A DNA stretch of 29,327 bases from DASPLX01 sp035627375 (GTDB taxonomy: Bacteria; Pseudomonadota; Gammaproteobacteria; Burkholderiales; Burkholderiaceae_D), in contig DASPLX010000065.1 in assembly GCA_035627375.1 (NCBI GenBank), positions 1 to 29,327 on the forward strand, given 5' to 3'. Position 1 is the stretch's first letter, and every line of letters begins with the position of its first letter. Shown piece by piece: positions 25,898-29,327 of the stretch. The notes below the pieces were generated by a model. It searched no databases, had not been told where the DNA came from, and saw nothing but the letters and a program-made list of their open reading frames with translations. The position numbers and the translations under genes were made by a program.

Positions 25898-26015
25898 AAC
25901 AGGCTGTTGAAAACGCTTACGCGGCTGGTCTCGGGGTCCGCGGTGCCCAGCGTGCACGGCGCACGGAGGCGCTCTCGATCTCGATTCGCTCGCGATGTTT
26001 TTGCATAGCCTGCTA
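25898..26015. repeat. Imperfect palindromic repeat in divergent intergenic region
   Basis: The left arm reads TAACAGGCTGTTGAAAAC at 25898-25915. The right arm, GTTTTTGCATAGCCTGCTAA at about 25997-26016, is its imperfect inverse. A GC-rich core lies between, with a CGTGCACG palindrome near the centre. The organisation is that of a small non-coding repeated element; it differs in sequence from those at 1-267 and 19270-19430. It fills most of the gap between the tetR start and the flavoprotein gene. Confidence 0.6.
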
Positions 26016-26043
26016 AGAAAAAGGCCAGTCCAAAGGAGTCGTC

Positions 26044-27027
26044 ATGAGCATCAACCGTTTGCCCCCCGTTCTCCAAAATCTGGCGCTGCCGGTGATCGCC
26101 TCGCCGTTGTTCATCGCCAGCAGCCCGGCGCTGGTCAAGGCGCAATGCAAGGCCGGCATCGTCGGTTCCTTCCCGGCGCTGAACGCGCGCCCGGCCGAAT
26201 TGCTCGATGCCTGGCTGACCGAGATCCAGGAAGACTTGACCGCCTACCGCGAAGCCAATCGCGGCGCCCAGGTCGGGCCGATCGCGGTCAACCAGATCGT
26301 CCACCAGTCGAACGACCGTCTCGCGCACGACGTCGAGGTGTGCGTCAAGCATCAGGTGCCGATCATCATTTCCAGCCTGCGCGCACCGCCCAAGGAGATG
26401 CTGGATGCGATCCACAGCTACGGCGGCATCGTGCTGCACGACGTGATTTCGATCCGCCATGCGCAGAAGGCGCTGGAGGCGGGCGTCGACGGCTTGATCC
26501 TGGTGGCGGCCGGAGCCGGCGGCCACGCCGGGATGCTGTCGCCATTCGCGCTGGTCGGCGAAGTGCGCAAGTTCTTCGCCGGGCCGCTGGTGCTGTCGGG
26601 CGCGATCGCCACCGGCGATGCCGTGCTGGCGGCGCAAGCCATGGGCGCCGATCTGGCCTATATCGGGTCGCGCTGGCTGGCGACGCCGGAAGCGAATGTC
26701 ACCGACGCCTATCGCCAGGCCGTGATCGAGTCGACGGCGGCCGATGTGGTCTATACCAATCTGTTTACCGGCGTGCACGGCAATTACCTGAAGAAGTCGA
26801 TCGTCGCCGCCGGCCTCGATCCCGACAACCTGCCGGAAGCCGACAAATCGAAGATGAATTTCGGCTCGGGAGGCAATACCGGCGCCAAGGCTTGGCGCGA
26901 CATCTGGGGTGCGGGGCAGGGCGTCGGCCTGATGGATGAAGTCAAGCCGACCGCGGACATCGTGGCGCAGTTGAAGGCGGAGTACGATGCCGCCCGCCGG
27001 CGCCTGTGCCTGGGCGCCGAGCGCTGA
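26044..27027 (+). CDS. Nitronate monooxygenase family FMN protein
   Basis: A 327-aa TIM-barrel flavoprotein of the 2-nitropropane dioxygenase/nitronate monooxygenase family. These proteins oxidise alkyl nitronates or act as NAD(P)H:quinone oxidoreductases or FabK-like reductases. Seen: the N-terminal LPVIASPLFIASSP, the active-site AAGAGGHAG with H161, and the FMN phosphate-binding segments LSGAIATGDAV and YIGSRWLATPEA. AAAGGAG precedes ATG 26044. It is divergent from the tetR-acyl-CoA dehydrogenase unit, and in many bacteria such flavoproteins neighbour acyl-CoA genes. The true substrate is unknown. Confidence 0.88.
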   Translation: MSINRLPPVLQNLALPVIASPLFIASSPALVKAQCKAGIVGSFPALNARPAELLDAWLTEIQEDLTAYREANRGAQVGPIAVNQIVHQSNDRLAHDVEVCVKHQVPIIISSLRAPPKEMLDAIHSYGGIVLHDVISIRHAQKALEAGVDGLILVAAGAGGHAGMLSPFALVGEVRKFFAGPLVLSGAIATGDAVLAAQAMGADLAYIGSRWLATPEANVTDAYRQAVIESTAADVVYTNLFTGVHGNYLKKSIVAAGLDPDNLPEADKSKMNFGSGGNTGAKAWRDIWGAGQGVGLMDEVKPTADIVAQLKAEYDAARRRLCLGAER

Positions 27028-27161
27028 CCATCGAGCCGGAGCGCACGAGGGCGGCGATCTCCAGCGGTTTTCCCCGCGGCACCCCGAATCGTTCAGAACC
27101 GAATCGCCGTGGCGCGCTCATATCGGAATGGCAGAGGAATCTGCGATTCCAGGAGAGCGAG

Positions 27162-27482
27162 ATGGTCACGACGATCAAGGAAGCGCATGTGCGCACCAAG
27201 CAGCCGGGCCGGCAGAAGGTGCGGCGCGATCCGGCCTTGCGCCTGCCGCACGAGCGCGACGAGGCGGACGATAGCCAGTCGAGCGGCCCGCGCGACGACA
27301 TGAAACAAGCTTACGAGGATATCGAGCGCGGGCTCGTGGATACGGATTTCCGCGAACAACGCGGAGTCGAGGAAGTGGTCGGCAAGACGCCGGAGAAGTA
27401 TCCCGGCGGCAAGCCGCCGGGTAGGAGCGCATCGGATCGGGCCACGCCAAGTCGGGCTACGTCAGGCCGGACGCGGAAATAG
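27162..27482 (+). CDS. Unrecognised 106-aa hydrophilic protein
   Basis: AGGAGA lies six bases before ATG 27162. The product is strongly charged throughout, with no hydrophobic segment: a basic N-terminal third (EAHVRTKQPGRQKVRRDP), a central acidic stretch with DDMKQAYEDIERGLVDTD, and a Pro/Gly/Ser/Arg/Lys-rich tail. Composition suggests a largely disordered or small helical protein. The central ...AYEDIERGLVDTDFREQRGVEEV segment looks coding-like and conserved in style. I do not recognise a family. The gene converges with hpt across only 12 bp. The 134 bp between it and the flavoprotein gene show nothing clear. Confidence 0.65.
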   Translation: MVTTIKEAHVRTKQPGRQKVRRDPALRLPHERDEADDSQSSGPRDDMKQAYEDIERGLVDTDFREQRGVEEVVGKTPEKYPGGKPPGRSASDRATPSRATSGRTRK

Positions 27483-27494
27483 GTCTGAGAAGCT

Positions 27495-28079
27495 TTACGC
27501 GCCGCCGGTCTTGATGGCCCAGATGCCGGGCAGGTTGCGCCAGTAACCGTAAGCATCCATGCCGTAGCCGACGACGAACTTGTTCGGCAGCACCAGGCCG
27601 ACGTAATCGGGTATGGCCGGCTTCGACTTGCCGATATCCTTGTCGGCGAACACCACCAGCAGCACTTCCGCCGCGCCCATCGCGAGAAGGCGCTCCTTGA
27701 CATGCGCCAGCGTCTCGCCTTCGTCAAGAATGTCGTCGAGCACGATCACGGTGCGGCCGCGCACGTCGGCGCGCGGTTCGACCTTCCATTCGATCGTACC
27801 GCCGTGGTCCTTGCTGCCGTAACGGGTGACATGGATATAGTCGAACTCGAGCGGAAAAGTCAGGCGGGTCAGCAATTGGCCGGAGAAGACGACGGCGCCG
27901 CCCATGACGCCGAGCACCAGCGGAAACGGCTTGGCGTCGGCGCGATCGAAGCGTTGGTTGAGCTTGTGCGCGACTTCGGCGACGGCGTGCTGCACCTGGT
28001 TCGCGTCATAGATCAGTTCGGCATTCGCGAGCAAGGCGCGCGCCTGGTCGGAATGGGTCTGGGCGTCGAAATCGGACAT
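27495..28079 (-). CDS. hpt: Hypoxanthine (guanine) phosphoribosyltransferase-like protein
   Basis: A 194-aa type I phosphoribosyltransferase for purine salvage, transferring ribose phosphate from PRPP to hypoxanthine and possibly guanine. The PRPP-binding motif VIVLDDILDEGET starts at about residue 111. The N-terminal GVMGGAVVFSGQLL and the C-terminal PDYVGLVLPNKFVVGYGMD are HPRT-like. ATG 28079 is preferred, with GGAA nine bases upstream. An ATG at 28088 would add three residues, and the upstream frame to 28178 shows no family sequence. It lies downstream of the Cache gene, past a terminator, so it is probably transcribed on its own. Confidence 0.88.
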   Translation of the reverse strand: MSDFDAQTHSDQARALLANAELIYDANQVQHAVAEVAHKLNQRFDRADAKPFPLVLGVMGGAVVFSGQLLTRLTFPLEFDYIHVTRYGSKDHGGTIEWKVEPRADVRGRTVIVLDDILDEGETLAHVKERLLAMGAAEVLLVVFADKDIGKSKPAIPDYVGLVLPNKFVVGYGMDAYGYWRNLPGIWAIKTGGA

Positions 28080-28160
28080 GGCGTTCATTTCCAAAGATAC
28101 ATGTTTCCCTGCCGGGATACCGGGGCGAGACGATAGCACGAGATGGCGCTGCTTCGCTAC

Positions 28161-28199
28161 AAAAAACAAGGCGCGCAAGACGCTTCGGCCTTGCGCGCC
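28161..28199 (-). terminator. Rho-independent terminator after the Cache gene
   Basis: Read on the minus strand, a 10-bp stem GGCGCGCAAG/CTTGCGCGCC (28190-28199 with 28170-28179) is followed by TTGTTTTTTG. It begins 12 bp after the stop of the Cache-domain gene. Stem plus T-run is classic. Confidence 0.85.
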
Positions 28200-28211
28200 G
28201 GTCGATGCCGA

Positions 28212-28670
28212 TTACTTGTAAATTCCGCAACCGATCAGCACGTCGCCGACCTTCTCGACATAGGTCGACTTCGGCTCGATCGCCTTGGTCGTCGGATGGG
28301 TCCACTTGTAGTCGATCCAGCCCTTGCCCTTGGTATTGGCGACTTCCAGGAATTCCTTGATGAAGTACTTGCCGTCGGCATCCTTCAGCTCGGACAGGTT
28401 CTTGTCGAGCAACTTCGGGTTCACGCCATGCGCAAGGGTCTTGCCGGTCATGTCGAACACGAAGACGTAGAGGTCGCGATCGATGAACTGGCCCTTGGGA
28501 TTGCTGAATTCGGCATAGGCTTTTTCCTTGCCGTTCGCCTTCAGGAAATCGGCGGCTTTCTTGACGAGCGCGATGGCTTCGTCCGCCGTACCCCTGTCGC
28601 CGGCGGACGCGGCGCCGCTGAACAGCAGAACGGCAAATCCCAATAACAGCGTCTTGAGCAACCTTCTCAT
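28212..28670 (-). CDS. Secreted single-Cache-domain protein
   Basis: A 152-aa protein with an N-terminal signal peptide (MRRLLKTLLLGFAVLLFSGA, cleavage after ASA near residue 23) and then one Cache domain: DEAIALVKKAADFLKANG, DRDLYVFVFDMTGKTLAHG and KGKGWIDYKWTHP are typical of the type found outside chemoreceptors. It has no transmembrane or signalling domain, so it would be a soluble periplasmic small-ligand-binding protein, perhaps a partner of a separate receptor or transporter. AAGGAG seven bases before ATG 28670 fixes the start. A good terminator follows. The ligand is unknown. Confidence 0.87.
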   Translation of the reverse strand: MRRLLKTLLLGFAVLLFSGAASAGDRGTADEAIALVKKAADFLKANGKEKAYAEFSNPKGQFIDRDLYVFVFDMTGKTLAHGVNPKLLDKNLSELKDADGKYFIKEFLEVANTKGKGWIDYKWTHPTTKAIEPKSTYVEKVGDVLIGCGIYK

Positions 28671-28790
28671 AGTCTTGTCTCCTTTTTAAGATGTAACGAT
28701 GTGCGGTATTGCCATTTCCAAACGGAAGCTTGCATGTCGGCATCGCGACTATGAGCCGATTTTTTTCCCTCGACAAGAGGTGCGGTCGAA

Positions 28791-29327
28791 TCATTCGTAA
28801 CTGCGCGCATCCTCGATCACCTTGCCGTCGTTCGGCAGCGAACCGCGTTCCTGGAGTTTGACTTCGCCCCGCAGCTTGGTCACGTCGCGAATGGTATCGA
28901 CGATGGCGACGATGGCCGCGGCCGGCGGCGGAGCGTCGACTTCGCAGTGCAGCGTCATGACATCGTTTGCCATGGCGCCGGAAATCACCAGGCGGGCCTT
29001 GATGATTTCCGGATGGCGCTTGACGACTTCCGCCACCTGCGACGGATGCACGAACATCGCGCGTACCTTGGTGGTCTGGTCGGCCCGTCCCATCCAGCCC
29101 TTGATGCGCGTATTGGTGCGGCCGCAAGGGGAGATGCCCGGCAGCACGGCGGACAAGTCGCCGGTGGCGAAGCGCACCAGCGGGTAATCGGGATTGAAGG
29201 AAGTGATCACCACTTCGCCGACCTCGCCCTCGGGGACCGGGATGCCGGTGCCGGGCCGGACGATTTCGACGATCAAGTCTTCGTCGATCACCATGCCGGG
29301 ATGCACGATGCCGGCGGTCTCGGTTTC
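28791..29327 (-). CDS. Phenylacetate-CoA ligase-family AMP-forming ligase, C-terminal part
   Basis: Partial gene: the frame is open to the window edge and the start lies beyond 29327. The 178 visible residues are the C-terminal part of a PaaK-like adenylate-forming ligase: EGEVGEVVITSFNPDYPLVR, FATGDLSAVLPG, then GRTNTRIKGWMGRADQTTKV, the hinge to the small domain. The final stretch, LRGEVKLQERGSLPNDGKVIEDAR, contains the conserved Lys near the end. It activates an aromatic or other carboxylic acid to its CoA thioester. The RIKGWMGRADQTTKV type is often found near branched-chain amino-acid-type ABC transporters rather than in paa operons; that is recollection, not shown here. Confidence 0.85.
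   Translation of the reverse strand, partial: ETETAGIVHPGMVIDEDLIVEIVRPGTGIPVPEGEVGEVVITSFNPDYPLVRFATGDLSAVLPGISPCGRTNTRIKGWMGRADQTTKVRAMFVHPSQVAEVVKRHPEIIKARLVISGAMANDVMTLHCEVDAPPPAAAIVAIVDTIRDVTKLRGEVKLQERGSLPNDGKVIEDARSYE

Noticed and set aside
25795..26778. Minus-strand ORF across the intergenic repeat and the flavoprotein gene
   Set aside because: Overlaps a clear flavoprotein gene on the other strand and shows no domain; the part over the repeat is just open by chance.

Overview
The window is GC-rich, densely packed chromosomal DNA whose proteins look betaproteobacterial, most like Burkholderiales and probably Oxalobacteraceae (Herbaspirillum/Noviherbaspirillum relatives). That placement is an inference from protein flavour and gene content; no rRNA or other marker gene is present. 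I see no tRNA, rRNA, CRISPR array, phage gene or transposase. No gene-free stretch exceeds 300 bases except the first 336, which are mostly filled by a nested palindromic repeat element.

Layout. (1) 1-336: palindromic element and the leader of the first gene. (2) 337-4320: a serine/threonine dehydratase-like PLP enzyme, aceK (isocitrate dehydrogenase kinase/phosphatase) and an acetyl-CoA acetyltransferase, closed by a clear terminator. (3) 4336-7001: a twice-damaged short-chain dehydrogenase remnant, a short-chain-type acyl-CoA dehydrogenase, a DsbA-like/2-hydroxychromene-2-carboxylate isomerase-like protein, a possible 42-aa ORF and a YchJ-like protein. (4) 7084-17799: a leucine/isovalerate degradation cluster (3-methylcrotonyl-CoA carboxylase beta subunit, methylglutaconyl-CoA hydratase, 3-methylcrotonyl-CoA carboxylase alpha subunit, HMG-CoA lyase) into which the biotin operon bioA-bioF-bioD-bioB is inserted, directly before the biotin-carrying subunit; a GhrA-type 2-hydroxyacid dehydrogenase sits before the lyase. 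(5) 17820-22112: small genes on the same strand (MmcQ/YjbR, YbaK, a DUF1569 protein with a twin-arginine-like leader, an FlK-like thioesterase, DUF1289, a second isomerase-like protein, a two-helix membrane protein, a metallo-beta-lactamase-fold hydrolase). A 161-bp MITE-like hairpin lies between the DUF1569 and thioesterase genes. (6) 22156-25791, minus strand: TetR regulator, LCAD-type acyl-CoA dehydrogenase, SCP-x-type thiolase and a DUF3016 secreted protein, probably one regulated lipid-catabolic unit. (7) 25792-27482: an intergenic region with a candidate operator and a third palindromic repeat, then a nitronate monooxygenase-family flavoprotein and an unrecognised 106-aa hydrophilic protein. 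(8) 27495-29327, minus strand: a hypoxanthine phosphoribosyltransferase-like protein, a secreted single-Cache-domain protein with a good terminator, and the 3' end of a phenylacetate-CoA-ligase-family gene that runs off the window.

How it fits together. Regions 2-4 form an acyl-CoA/acetyl-CoA metabolic neighbourhood. Leucine skeletons are taken from 3-methylcrotonyl-CoA to acetoacetate and acetyl-CoA; the thiolase can process acetoacetyl-CoA; AceK sets the split between TCA cycle and glyoxylate shunt when acetyl-CoA is the carbon source. The nested biotin operon makes the cofactor that the carboxylase needs. Isovaleryl-CoA dehydrogenase (liuA) and the LiuR regulator are not in the window. I did not find a clearly new molecular system. 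The most distinctive items are the three different palindromic repeat elements, the bio-inside-liu arrangement, the MITE that now supplies a stop codon and abuts the next start codon, and the internally deleted SDR.
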